Assembly: GCF_028858725.1 (NCBI RefSeq)
Contig: NC_084782.1
Span: 1-64,000, forward strand
DNA length: 64,000 nucleotides
Direction: 5' to 3'
Source of the DNA: Colius striatus
Taxonomy: Eukaryota; Chordata; Aves; Coliiformes; Coliidae
The translations under genes and the position numbers were made by a program. The first letter of the stretch is position 1, and every line of letters starts with the position of its first letter. This document shows, piece by piece, positions 51,236 through 64,000 of this stretch. The notes beneath the pieces were generated by a model. The model was not told where the DNA came from and searched no databases. It was given only the letters and a program-made list of their open reading frames with translations.

Positions 51236-53008
51236 CCATCTAGATTTTCTAATTTCCTAATATTCTGTCCAAAATTACATTGACATTGTTTCATCCAGTG
51301 ATTGCTTCATCTTCTGCAAGTAATTCCTCTGCTTTTAGAGCTCACTGACCCACAAATGGAGCTGTCTCAGCCACAGGCACTGGAATTGCTGGTAGGCAGG
51401 CAGGGGAAAATAAAACAAAGAGAGCTACTACTGCTGGCTTTTACAATAAATGTGTGGTGTAGTAGCCCATTCTGTAAGGTTCTTAAGATAGGAAACAATA
51501 TTCTATGCTCAGTCTGCATGCTAATTGCTTTTGTGGTGAGCTGTGTAAGGCTGACACCTAATGAGGTTGGTTGTGTCTTTGTTAAAAAATCAAAAAAGGC
51601 AGAAGCCACACTGCACATTTTTAGACTAAAATGCCATTGTGATTTTAAAAAAAGCCAAATTTCTGTACATAATGAACAACAGTATTTAAGACAAACACCA
51701 CACGAGGGAAACTGAACTGCATTGTTCTGCTCCTGCTCTAGAGAGAGGCACTCTGAGCCCCCTCCCCTCTGTCCCCGTCCTCCTGTGATATTTACTCCTC
51801 TACCAGAGTAAAACAGAGTCAAACACAGTCAGATCTGAAGGGTGCATTTGAAAACCACTTTACACTTCCCTAAGCAGGACAAGCAGCAGCAAAGAAACTG
51901 AGAGATCAGCAACATCCTCTGCTAATTCACAGTTCTTAAGCTCATTTCACCTACTAGAAATAACCTGCTTGCCAACAGCTACGAGCTGCTACACGTGGAA
52001 ACCAAGTAAATGGCAGAGAAGATAACAAAGAACATGTGGGAGTTTGAAACAGACCAAACATATGCACTGATAGCTCTTCAGGCCTAAGTTCAAACTGTTG
52101 GCCAAAACAATGCCAGAGATTACTCAATCTGGATCAGTAAGGTGAGCACAGCCTCAAACAGCATTTCCAAACTAGTGCTGATGACTGGCCAGGGCTGTTT
52201 GCCCCTGCTATTGGAGCTTTGTGCAAATGATTCCATCAGCCCTACCCCAAACTGGACTGATATAATTACTCTGGACTTTAGCCACATCTGTACTGAGTTT
52301 CATTGCATGGTTTAGACACATCTGGGAGATGTTAATTGCTGTTATCAAGTCTGCAGACCAATCTCACCTCAAGGTTAAAGTGTCTTTTCCCCATGCCTTA
52401 CGCATTTCCAATTTCAGTATCAGTTGCAGACAAAAAAATCTCAGTATAAATAAATCATAGAATAAAAAAAGAAGTATTTGCACCAAAAGTTACAAGTTCC
52501 ATTAATTAGAAATTAAGAAATACTACATATAAATTTGTCCTCTTAACTATAACTCTCACAGGCCTGACTATGACTTGGATGGTCTTTTAGATTTTGGGTT
52601 TAATGTTGACAAGCTTTGGGAGAGAGGTGATATCACATTTACAGTTTTTAAGGGTTTGGGGTTTTTTTAACATCAATAAATGCACCATATTATAAACATT
52701 TCTGATCATTCAGATGGGCCCTGAAGGGCCTTTTGGTGTTTGTTAGGATGGATGAGATGTGAACTGCGGTCAGAGCTACAGAGCTTAGTACTTTAACAGC
52801 ATTAGCAACCTTGAAGGCACTTTCACTGGCCAAGGTTCATTTCTTCCTTGGTGCTGATGGCAATGGGTGTCCCATCTTACATCATCCTTGTGTTTCCTCA
52901 CTGTTTGGCCAGGCGACCTGTGTAATCCCCCTGAGTGCTCCAAGTGAATTTTCAGCCATTCTTGTCTGAGTAAAACTTGCAAATTATTTCAGAAGATGAA
53001 GAAAAGGT

Positions 53009-53072
53009 ACAGGGGGGTTGGACTGGATGATCTCTAAAGGTCCTTTCCAAACCCTACCATTCTATGATTATA
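53009..53072 (+). mobile_element. CR1 3' tip
   Basis: GGGGGGTTGGACTGGATGAT, TCTCTAAAGGTCCTTTCCAA and CCATTCTATGATTATATTTT form a 60-bp, very short 5'-truncated CR1 insertion. Confidence 0.88.
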
Positions 53073-54199
53073 TTTTCTAGTGCTGCCAACTCACTTAAAT
53101 GTCAAAATCCAAGCAGTGGAGTTGCAAGCCCTTCCTCTCAGAGAGGTTGCAAGGTAATTTTAGGGATCATTGGTTACTTCCAGCTTCCCTTTAGTATCAG
53201 CCAACTTTGGTAACGCTAATCATGTCGTTATTAAGATATGCAAAGATGGAATAAGGATTGAGTCTTCTATACTTCGCCACAGAAATAGTTCAGACTAAAT
53301 CCATTCACTGATGGATGTCTGCTTTGCCACATCTGTTTTCCTCACTGTCTCATGGGGCTTCAGCCCCTCTTCCTTACATGCAAGCTTATCTCTGACAGAC
53401 TTTCTGAAAGCTTTTGGTAAGGATGCTTTTACAGTGACCTCCTACATCTTCATTCCCACTGCTCAGTCAGGGGTAGACTTCGGGAGCATCACGGGAGGAA
53501 TCCGTAAGAACAACAGCGATGGTGAAGGAAAAGAAAACTTCCTCTCGAGTTCCTCTGCCTCCACCATTACACACTGGAGAAGTTCCCTGTGGGGAACACA
53601 GTCTCCCTTTTCCAGTTTGTATGAAGAGGCTACAGCTCAGTGGAGGTGTGTGGGGCCTTGGGAGGGGAGCCCTGTTCAGGAACTGTTTTTATCCCCATCC
53701 TTTCGTTACTTAGCAATACAAACCCAAACACTTCTCCTCCAAGTGTAGAAGGCTTCCAGCAGCTCCAGCAAAGAGCCCTGCAGGGAGTACTGAATTTCAT
53801 TCACTTCTCCACCAGTGACATGAATACCCATCCATAAACTGCTGGCACAATAAAAACTGAACGTCTGCGACTGACTGTCATTAACAATAACGCCAACCCC
53901 ATCCAAGCAGCAGCCTGGTTATGCTTTGAAATAACAGGAAGTGCCTTGATTTCAAAGAATCTTGGACATGAACCTGATATCCTGCACATTATGGAATAAC
54001 TTCTTCAAGACAAATGCCTGATTTCCAAATGTCTTCACAAGTCAGCCCAGACAACCTTACTGCCAACCCCACGCGACACGCCGGCAGAAGCCAGCGAGCT
54101 GGCTGGAAGCAGCAAGGTGGGTTTTTGCAGGAGAAATGGTACCTTTTGGAGTCTCAAGCCCTTGTCAGAAAGACCTGGGCAAGAAGGCACTACACATGG

Positions 54200-54277
54200 G
54201 AGTCATCATCAGCTGACTCCTTCAAGGTTTCTTGCAGGGAGTCATCATCAGCCGAGTCCTTCAAGGTTTCTTGCAAT
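54200..54277. repeat. 39-bp tandem duplication
   Basis: GAGTCATCATCAGC begins at 54200 and 54239. Both copies continue to TCCTTCAAGGTTTCTTGCA. They differ at only about two positions, so the duplication looks recent. Confidence 0.9.
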
Positions 54278-57200
54278 GTGTGTTTCCCTGGGCTAACCTG
54301 TGGCTGACCTCAAGATGTCAGAGCATCTCTCCTTGCTAGCAGGATCCTGGGGGGTTTCCTGCCAGCTGACTCTCCTGAGTTACACCCCTTGGCTCTGCTG
54401 GCTGACAACTGCTGGAAGGCAGAGGGGGATAGACCGGTTCCATTGAGTCTGGTGCTTCCCTAAGTGAAGTCCAGCTCCCCAGTGAAAGCTCTTAATAAGT
54501 AATAACAATAAATAATAAGGATCAACTAGATTTATTTCTCTAGCATGCAAGCCAAAAAGCCTCTGGCTGTATTGAAACACCATAAACAAAAAGCATGTCC
54601 AGCTGCCTGGTCCCCTTATTCCCCCAAAGGTAAGAAAACTGTATACAAAAGCACAGTGAAGACAATCTGAAAACCACTAGTAACAGAAATATTCAGCAAG
54701 TATCACATTCTGCTCTGTTCTTGCCCTTATTGCCACTGGGTATTGATGGTTGATGAATTTCTGATCTCTAGATATAAATACCACTGCCAAAATACCCAAA
54801 GCCACTTAGGTTATTATGACTTCTCAACATCCCAGATGATCTAATAGATTGGGCTTAGATTATCACCTACAGGTAGACCGTTGCATCAGCCCTCCTGCCC
54901 TACAGGACCTAGGGGCTGTAATTATTAATGAAATTCTGCACATTAATTCTGGTAAGACAGAGAAATGCTTCAAGGAAATGCAAGCTTTAGACTTGTCCCC
55001 GGCCTTTACCCATTCTCCAAACTGGATCCAAGACAAACCAATTTGTAAGAACTGATTCAATTATTTCTCATTTCCTCTGTTTCCTGCCTCCTGCCAAGGC
55101 CAAGCAAGGAAATGAGGACTAATCCCAAGGAGACCTGAGATACCATCAGTCCAACTGCACGGCAGAAACACCAGGAAGTGCACAGGAAAGTTTTATCCAT
55201 CCAAATTTCACACTAATTCTAGACAGGCAAGAGATTCCAGATGAGATGGAGTAAAGTGTCTTGACTCTCAAGCACTCTTCTGGACTAGAGGGATGAGAAG
55301 ATTTTGCCCTACTCATCTTTAACAATGATGAGGAGTCACCGACCTGCAGAGAGGATGTTGTCAAACACATGGCAAGAGGCATAATGTCATCTGTCCCCGT
55401 GAATCTATGAACACCTGGATGCTCTCCTAGTGTGTCTACATCCAAAGTATGGGCCCAAATCAAACCTGCCCTCAAGCCAGCACAAGGGCCTGGCCACAGG
55501 CTGTAGGCAGGGTCGAGTGGAGGCTTGCCTCAGACAACATGAATCACTGACCAAGAGGACTGAATTCTTTCCAGCTAGGCAGCTCACTCCTCCAGCCCAG
55601 GCACTCTGAAAGGAGTTTGGTGACTACTATTCCCACATCTGTATGAAATCACACATCCCTAAGGACCATCCTCCAACAGCCATGCAGTCATCTGAAAAGT
55701 TCCAACCACCCAGGGCCTCTCACCACAGGGTAAGGACTGCCTTTGAAAGTGCCCCTTCCCATCTCGCTGCTTCTCCTCGAGGCATCTTCAGAGTCAGGAT
55801 TTCTGACTTCAGCAACTGAAAAAAGTTTGTGATTTCCCTCATCTGCCGTGGCTGCAAAAACCAAGACAGTCCAGGGAGAGGGAGCTGGATCCTGCTTTCT
55901 CTTGCACATAATCAACACAATGATTTCAGCAGCTCCATCACACATGCAAAGCAACTGAAGGAAACAGGGCAGCACAAGGGTAGCTGGGGTAGAGCCTTCA
56001 TTACCTGTGATGATGTGTGAGGAGCTGAGCAGAGCCAAAGCTTGCAGGACCTGCAGTTCAAACCCCTCATCTTTTAACTTGGAACCAAAGCACATTAGAT
56101 ACCACAATTATTGAGGAAAAGATCTGGAAAACCCATAATGCTATTTTCCCAGTCAGTTTCTGCAACTGAACTTCAAAAAACCAAAACACCCAGAACCACC
56201 TCTCTCCTAGGCATCTGCTTTTAGCTGGTGCATTAGATAATTGCTGTGCAGAAGTTTCAGTGTATAATGATTATAATAACACCAAAAAAACCCCACACTT
56301 ATGCCAAAAGCACATGAGCAGCATCTGTGCACGCTCTAAGTAATTTCTTTTAGGAGCCCCTAAAATATTCTTCAGCCACAGATAAGTCTCAGTTACATCC
56401 TGCCAGTTTCAGAACCCACTTCTACAGGTTCAGTTCTACAACTTGAGATAACAGATCTGCAACACGCCGGTGTTTTCAGAAGCCCCAGCAGCACAGCAGT
56501 TCCCACGGGATCCCTCATTCAGCACAAAGGGCTGGGTGCAGGTCTCTGTTTCAGTGGGGAGCTCCCACTTCTCAAGGATGCGATGCAACCTCCATTCCCC
56601 CACCCCACATTCCTGCAAGGGCCACGGGATCATGCTGCTCTGACTGTTCCCAGACATTCTGCCACGCTCGTGGGTGAGATCAGAGACACGGGCAGCAAAG
56701 CAGCTGGGAAACAAGTCAGGCAGGGCTGCAGCCTCTGAATGGCCAGCACAGAGACACACCAGCAGCGTGGATTTCTCTCCAAGGAATGCAGAGATGGTGG
56801 GAGGAGGAGACCATCTCCTAAGTCACTGATGGAAAATGCTGCGGGGGTCTGGCCACGTCCCCTGTGGGTTGGAAATAATCCTTCCTTGGAAAGTTTCCCA
56901 TGGAAGTCTCACAGAGATAACACAGAGAGAAAAACGTGACGGTGTTTGTGTGTGCAAATGGCAGAAGATCACAAGGTTTGTGGGGGAGGGGGAGTGTTTG
57001 AACAGGACAAAACAATAAATAAATATATCTAGATACAAAAGGAAGTCCCTGGAGACCCCCCCAAGGTCTGCTGATGACATTGAAAGGCTTTCACTTTGAA
57101 TGTCTCTTTCAACATTCAGCCCAAAGCAGTAATGGCTGAAAGCTGTCACAGCATGGCAGTTTTCTGGTAGCTCATAAGAGAAAGAAGCTGGTTATTGCAG

Positions 57201-58140
57201 CTGAGCTGCTACAGATCGTGTCTCTGTGCTGCAGACTGACTGCTCATGTCAGCTCCCCGGTGCAGGACAGAATGAGCCCTCTTCATCCCTGCCAGTGCCC
57301 CTTCTGCACACAGTGACTTTGCTCCCCAGTGCTGCAGCTCCAGTACCTTGCACACATAAAAGAGGAAAAATTCCCAAGGCAGGAACCCTACTGTTTGTCT
57401 TTCCATGGTGCCTACAAGTCCACCCACACAGAATGAAACACCTGGTTTGTACCCTATAGAATTCCTGCCCCAAGGACAGATGAAGACACAGCAGCTGGAT
57501 ACCAGTATATGGTGCAGGAAAAGAACAGGACAGCATTTGGACAGTGTGATGTGCTGGCATGCCCTAACACAGCAGCCTAAATGTCATTTCTGTAGATATC
57601 TCAAGAGTAGAGGTGAGTCAAAGGAGGAAAAAGAAGGTTGACAGATGTTTTCAGAGAGCTCTTCCCAGCAGGGAAGAAAGGTTGGAAAACACAATCCCTG
57701 GGGAGTGGGGAGTGCTGTGGCCATTTAGAAGTATGAGATGACATTTGGTAACTAAAAAGAGACCACAGGCAGGGTGGTGCCGAGCTGTGGAGAGTCTTGT
57801 TAGTGACTCCAGCTTGTGTCTGACGTGACAGGGGGTGAGCAGGCAATGCAAGAGGATGCAAAAAGGGCTCTATGTGCACAAAGCAATTGTAGTTATTTTT
57901 CCTCCATTTCCCAAAATGGACTGAGACAGACCCACATTGCCACTGTCAGCGTGCAGAATGGGATACAGCAAAGGAATTGGATGAGCAGCTGATGAATTTT
58001 GGTTCTATTTATGGACAGGAAAGGTTGTAGCTGAGACTTGTGCATGAAGGGTTGGTAAATATGGAAACATGGCCTAAATGTACCAGGGAAAAGCCCTGAT
58101 CTGAGAGAGCTCCCCCAGATAACAGCAGGAAGGGGGTATT

Positions 58141-58215
58141 GCTGAGTGCAATCATATAAAGGTGCTGAGTGCAATCATACAAAGGTGCTGAGTGCAATCA
58201 TACAAAGGTGCTGAG
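58141..58215. repeat. 23-bp tandem repeat, 3.2 copies
   Basis: Units start at 58141, 58164 and 58187 with GCTGAGTGCAATCATA(T/C)AAA, with a partial fourth at 58210. Copies 2 and 3 are identical and copy 1 differs by one base. Confidence 0.92.
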
Positions 58216-61200
58216 GATGGTGAGCTTGTAGCACAGCACATTTTTTTCAAGGTTGAACTTGAGCTGATGCTTAGGGCAGGATTCCTCTCATTTCACCTCA
58301 GTGATCTCCAAGCTGCCTACCCAGGCCAAATGAGACATGTAGACAGGAATACTCCATAGGCAGGAATGCTCTGGTGGCATCATCCTATTTACAGCTGCTT
58401 ACAGTTATGTGACAACAGGGGCAAGCAGCCCTTGCAGCCCTCTCCTGCCACTGGAGAAACTGTTGCCCACCCAGCAGAAAGGCTGAGGTTCTGGGAGCCA
58501 TAATAATCCTCAAGGAATGGGGAAGAGATCTCTGGTCCCTCCTTCAAGACGAGCTGCCACCTGGAAGTGGATCTTGACAAGCTTAAGAGCACATGGCTTG
58601 CAGTCAAGACTCAAGAGTGTGTTACACCCAGGAGAGTATCATTCTCCATGTATCTTTCAGGAAAGCCCTTTCTACACTAACACTTCAGGATATTTCCCTT
58701 TCAAAGACAAAGATTGAAACATTAGATAAATCCCTGCCCAGAACTCCTTCTCTCTCCGTTTTGCACGTGTGCAAGGGAGTCTGTCAAATGTACCAGTATC
58801 TCTTGTTTAGTTTTGCTGAGACCAAAACAGACTCATTTTTATCTCCAGAAAGTTACAAACCCAGACACTCTTGTTTATCTTACGATTGTGGCACTTTTCC
58901 CAAGCCAGGGAGGGACACACAGGCTTCTGGGGGTCTCTCTCAAGTACACATCTTTGTATGGGACACGTAGGCTTCCTTGCAGCTAAGACTGCTGGAAGAC
59001 GTGCTGCTGCCTGAAGATGAGGCAGCATTAAACCCTGCAAGAATCCAAAGTGACTCCTCAAAAACCACTCATCTTCCCCTCTCTTAGATAAACATCGAGT
59101 GGCAGGAGGCTGCCAACAACCACCAGCACTCATGGGATCACCATCCAGCTGGGAGTTCCCTTGCCAGGGCCATGTGCAGAGGAACTTGAAGCCATCTGAT
59201 CCCAGGCACGGTTCATGAACTCACTGCTCCAGATGTGACCTTGTCTGCTGGAGGCTTTGGCGGGTCTGGTGACACGACTCACACTTCTTAAGAGACAGCA
59301 GGAAGGCCACAGTGACTGTGTGTGCAAAAATATCTGGCTGCCATTACTGCTGACACGTCCTCTGCTCTCCAGCATTTCTGGGCTGTGCAGGAAAAGAGGA
59401 CTGTGAAGTCCTCCTCTGAAGGAGGGGGAGCGCAGTTAGAAACTATTTTTACTCACTGCAGTCAAGAAATGAAAACTCCCCAAGCTTCAGCAGAGAGACC
59501 CAAGTGTGTTTTATGCCAAGGTACCCTGGAGAGTTGCTGTGCTACACAACAGCAATGCACCACAGCCCAGAGGTGCAGCGTTGGAAATCACTGTGGCTTT
59601 TTCTGCTGCAGATTGCAAATGTTCACAGCACGGGACTGGCATCTCCCAGAGCTCTTCTACTTTTCATAGGCTGCTGCCACCTGCAAGTACCCCGTGCAAT
59701 GAATTAGCACTTCCTTAATTTACCATCAGTGTTAATGGTGCAACCATGCAGTAAGGCCACAGTTTGCTTTCTTGGATGCTGTGAGTGAGCTTTATTTGAC
59801 TCATACAGTGACATCCACATCAAAGTCCAATTTGCACAGGCACAATTACCCACAACTCTTAATGACTGCATTATCTGCCCATCCCTCAGCACCTCAGAAG
59901 ATTATGCCCTTCTTTGAGTGATGAGTTCAGATTTTAGTTCAATGAATTTAACTCAAGATTGGGCACGTGAAGAGCTGCGTTTGTGGTAAATTATTGTTAT
60001 TAATGATACTTTGCAGCAAAACGAGCACGTTTCAGCTCTAAAACTCAAAGCCATTCACCACCTGGGTTGTTTTGTGACTCTGCATTCCCACATACACAGG
60101 AGATCTCACTGCAGTTCTCAGCACTGTACCATTTTGGGAAAGATGAAAAATATCCACAGGCCAAGGCCATAACAGACATGCAAAAAACAACTTCCCCCCC
60201 ACGTTGTTCCCTGCCTGTGGAAGCACACAACAAACTTTACCTGACCTTTTGAATACTTGTGAAGGAAAGAGCAGTCTTTAGCCTGAATTCCCCAAGGCTC
60301 TCCTTTACCTGCTGCATTTCCCCAGCAGCACTATACCCCTGTGACACCCAATGCAGGGACCCCGTGCAGTACAGCATCCCTCCCCAGCCACCAAATCCAA
60401 TTACCTGACAGCCTCCAGGTCTCTCACCCCACAGCAACTCTCCTGCCAAGCATAGGGCTGTATTTTTAGCAACCAAAGCCTTTGCCCATTTCACATTTGG
60501 GAAAGGTTCTTATTTTATCAAAACCAGCTTGCAGGCAGAGGCTGTTCTGGCACGTTTCAGACCAACACTTTGCAGATAACCCCGTGCTTGGAAGCACTCT
60601 TTGGTCTTATAAGGGGACTGAAACACCCCTAGTTGAATCTCAGAAGAGCAGTGTAAGTGCTCAGCCTCTTGCAACCTTGAAAAACCACATAATTCTGCCA
60701 TCAAATAGTTTGTTTAAATAAGAATGGCAAGAAATCCACAAACATTGAAAACCACTGGTTTAGCTGCTGATCTAAAACATCTGCAAGAAATAGCTGCTTT
60801 TTGAAAGTGCCGCTACTGTGCTGCTAACCCCAAGAGTTACACAAACCAGTTCAGTCATGTCCAGGGGCTGCAAGAGAAGCCAAAGCACCCAACACACAGA
60901 AAGGCTTAGAAAAACTTGGCTACGTGCATCTGATTATTCTCCCATGTTTGACATACCAAGCCCTGAAGAAAGTTTAGAGACAAGAGCACCAAAGCATTCA
61001 GAAAGACAGGAATTTCCAAGAAACCAAACCAGGGTGCACAGATGCCAGGTGAACGTCATCAGGAGAGTCAGCCAAGACCCTGCCTGTAACCTCCTCCGCT
61101 TCCAGTTCTGAAAACTCATGTAATTATTCAGCCTTATCTCTACACCAGCACAAGCAGCAAAAAGAAAATCTTATTAGGTCACATTGCCTCTTGCCTGAGG

Positions 61201-62335
61201 TTCTACAGACGAAGCAGCTTGCAGTTACAGTCAGTCTGGAGTCGGATTTTTCAGTACACATGCATCAATTTCTCACATGGTTCTAAAGAGGGACATTGCA
61301 CCCCAACCTCCCTTCTCACTCCTGCATTCTGTGTAACTGCCTGAGCAGCAGCAGCAGGTCCTTTAGCACAGGCAAATGATTTTAAACACTTGCAGTTAGT
61401 AACCACAGCTTTTCCTCACTCCTCCATCCTAGAGAAACTGAGCTGGGCTGGCAGATGCCTTATAACACTTCATGATCCAGAGATCATGGGACTCAGATTG
61501 GCTACAGGTTTATGATGCAGCTGCCTGATCCTCATCCCTAGTGAGCTCCCCCTCAAAAAAAACTCCACCTCTAAAACTAAAATGTAGGTAAACAGGCTTT
61601 AGCATGAAAAAAAATGGAAGCAGAACTTTTAAATAGTGAAAAGCAACCTGAGAGAATGGAATATTAGAAAAAAAAGAAGTTGATATGCAGCCCTGCCCAG
61701 CACATCCTTGCAGTTGGATCCTTGCCTCCAGCAACTTGCTGGCTTTCTGACTAGCAGCAGACTCTGCCCATTCCCTCTGGTCCTCTGGTCTTCTTTCCAT
61801 CTGCTCCTGCCACGTCCCACAGCCTCTCAAACCTCTCTCCCCCCTCGAGCAAGCCCAGCAGCATCCCATGAGGAGGAATGATCTCACCTTCCTTCCACAG
61901 CACTGCACCTCCCTCAGTTTGCAGATGAACGATGATATTCATAACCATCAAAGATCCAGTTACATCATGGGCTATATCAGGACAAAGCACACAAGCTAAG
62001 CTGCTCTCCTTCCAGCAGCAAACAGGGAAGAATAGGAAAATCTTTCTTAGAGTCTGGCTCTCAGAGGCTCAGTACTTAAGGATGTAACAAGCTTTACTCA
62101 GTTCTTACAAGCATTCTGACCATCAGTATGACTTGTTTGCTCCCTTCCAAATGATGCAAAACAGTAGAACTTTTCCAAAAGGAAGAATTGGAGTCCAAAG
62201 TGGGAGTAAGGAGTGCTTAACTCCCAGTCTCAGGCACATGGTGCCTCTCTAGGTGAAATACCTAGTCAGTGGACAGATTTCACAGGATCCATGCTCCCAG
62301 ATGCATGTCATTTTTTTGAAAGCACCATTTAGGCA

Positions 62336-62389
62336 CACTTTACTCTCAGAGAACACTTAACTCTCAGGGCACATTTTACTCTCAGAGCA
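62336..62389. repeat. 18-bp tandem repeat, 3 copies
   Basis: The units are CACTTTACTCTCAGAGAA, CACTTAACTCTCAGGGCA and CATTTTACTCTCAGAGCA, with no spacing. They lie just upstream of the CR1 tip at 62408. Confidence 0.85.
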
Positions 62390-62407
62390 CTGTCATTTCT
62401 ATGCAAC

Positions 62408-62497
62408 CTGATCTAGGTGGGACCTGCTTCTGCAGGGGGGTTGGACTGGATGATCTCTAAAGGTCCCTTCCAACCCCTACCATTCTATGATTCTATT
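62408..62497 (+). mobile_element. CR1 3' tip
   Basis: CTGATCTAGGTGGGACCTGC, GGGGGGTTGGACTGGATGAT and CTACCATTCTATGATTCTAT form a nearly consensus CR1 3' end. It is better preserved than the tip at 53009. Confidence 0.92.
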
Positions 62498-64000
62498 ATT
62501 TCCTTAATGCACAACGTTCCCAAGAATTTCACATCCCATCTGTCATCACCAGGAGCCTCTGGTGGTCGATCCTACAGACAATTGAAAATCAAGTGCTACT
62601 GAGAATACTTAATAAAAACAAGACAAACCATTAAAAAGCTAAAGAGGAATCAGATTCACATCTGCCTTGAGAAGAGACCTGTCTCCTCAAAAGCAATGTT
62701 TTCATCATTAGAGAGGGACACAAAAGGAAGTCCCAAAAAGACAGTTCAGTATTGTATTCTCAGTCATCTTCCTCTCATTTACCTAGTGGAATATGGATTG
62801 AGTAATAGGCAGTCAGGTCTGGGTCTGTCTATTTGAACATCAGGTTTCTAATTGATTGCACAGTACTTGGAATCTATTAAAGGACTCCTATAAATTACAT
62901 TTCTGCATAGCACAGGCTGCCCAGATATGCAGCTGTTAAGAACTGGCTAATCCTAAGTCAACCTGGTAAAAACGTTTGCCTTCTCAAATTTTCCACTGGA
63001 TTAATTGTAGAAATTGTGTCACTGAATCAATAAAGTGCAAACCCTACAACCTTGATGTTTGCCACAAGCCTGTAAATAGTCTGCTAACAGGGAGAGCTTA
63101 TTATTCCAGACATTTGGCCCATATCAAACAGCAGCTCAGAATAAGACATTGTGTCATGCCTGTGGATCCAAGATACAGAAGGACAGCCCAGGTGATCACA
63201 GACTTACTTAAGGCTTCACATAGGTTCTTTTAAGTTACCATTTTCAAAGCCCTGACCAGTGTCCAGCTTGTCTTTTATTCAACTGCAAAATAAAATGCTT
63301 GCTGTTCCAAAACTGAGGGCATCTACAACCCTGGAAAGACACATACACACACAGAGGAGTGATACTAACTTGGCACCTGCATGCACCCATTCCTATGACT
63401 GTCTCATTTTCCCTATCCTGACCCTCATCCTCTCTTTCTCTTCATTGCTGGCAGCAACCTGGACCATTTCTCTCACCAGCCCACATCCTCCTACTTCCTT
63501 GTGAGAGCTCAGATCTTCCAGTCTGATCCTTTCCTGCTTGGATATTTGCAATCTTCTAATTAATTTCTACCTCTTTTCGTTCCTGTTCAGCAGCTAAAAT
63601 TGCCTGTTTCATCAAATCCCACTCTCCACTGGCTTTCCCGTGTGCTTAAAGCACTGTGAAATGCTCTTGTGTGTCCCTTCATCTGCTCTTGGATGTCACA
63701 TTTTCTCTCATCTCTCATGCACAGCTCTGCTCTGCGAACAGCCCTGGGACCTATAACACCAGCTGGCACATTCTGGCCCAGAAAGTTTGTCCATTTTGTT
63801 TCATAACTCTTTGGTATAACACACGTGCCAGCACACGGACTCTCCCCACTCAGGATGAGAGTCATCTTCCCCATGTTTATCCTCTTCCCCTCTCAGGCCC
63901 CACACACTTCGTAGAAAATTACCCTGGAGTCCCTTTCTGCCTCTCTGCTTGTAATGCCTTGAACTTTCTGTTGAAGAATGAAGGAAAATTGTACTCTGCT

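Larger units (their letters stand above)
38745..64000 (-). other. 3' part of a very large HIVEP3 intron (continues past the window)
   Basis: The acceptor TTGCTCATAG at 38745 is preceded by a T-rich run on the minus strand. No upstream HIVEP exon is found before position 64000, so the intron is at least 25 kb and the big central exon lies outside the window. The intron holds CR1 pieces (39053-39880, 45366-45735, 50243-51235, 53009-53072, 62408-62497), an LTR (41737-42416) and short tandem duplications (about 45553, 48765, 54200, 58141 and 62336). The gaps between these show no gene, tRNA-like fold or conserved protein that I can recognise. Confidence 0.75.

Noticed and set aside
38745-64000. 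Upstream HIVEP3 exons or a nested gene in the large intron
   Set aside because: I searched the minus-strand frames for ZAS, Ser-rich central-exon or other known motifs and saw none. Remaining frames are short or repeat-derived.
1-64000. CRISPR arrays, operons, phage or other prokaryotic systems
   Set aside because: The spliced vertebrate gene, CR1 LINEs and bird LTR show this is a nuclear vertebrate genome. The short tandem repeats lack spacer-repeat structure.

Overview
This is a stretch of vertebrate, almost certainly bird, genome. The evidence is the 3' part of a zinc-finger gene of the HIVEP/Schnurri family, split into small exons with consensus GT-AG introns, and at least fifteen remnants of CR1 LINEs with the typical CR1 3' end (repeats of the ATTCTATG type), plus an endogenous-retrovirus LTR of a type I recognise from birds. 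There are no bacterial-style operons, Shine-Dalgarno sites, CRISPR arrays or phage genes.

The only host gene I can support lies on the minus strand: the last four coding exons of HIVEP3 (38744-38569, 29016-28918, 20249-19189, 16414-15521). Joined with matching phases they encode about 742 residues: the second ZAS domain (a pair of C2H2 zinc fingers, the second split by an intron), an acidic tract, a long serine/proline/arginine hexapeptide array, and the conserved C-terminal region. The large central exon and the 5' exons must lie beyond position 64000. The stop codon is at 15523-15521. A long AT-rich 3' UTR probably follows, down to about 9775.

Layout: 1-9770 is the flank downstream of the gene, with CR1 remnants, an 85-bp tandem repeat and a possible retroviral polypurine-tract/LTR junction. 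9775-15520 is the probable 3' UTR. 15521-38744 holds the four exons and three introns (2.8, 8.7 and 9.6 kb). 38745-64000 is the 3' part of a very large intron carrying CR1 pieces, one solo-like LTR antisense to the gene, and several short tandem duplications. No second gene is convincing in this 25 kb.

I looked for an unusual or undescribed system and found none. The points worth a second look are the hexapeptide array in HIVEP3 and the long antisense open frame it creates, an orphan internal piece of CR1 ORF2 with a 30-bp duplication, the candidate retroviral junction near 1.96 kb, and several young-looking small tandem duplications in introns. The paralogue assignment (HIVEP3 rather than HIVEP1 or HIVEP2) comes from remembered family features and was not checked against a database.
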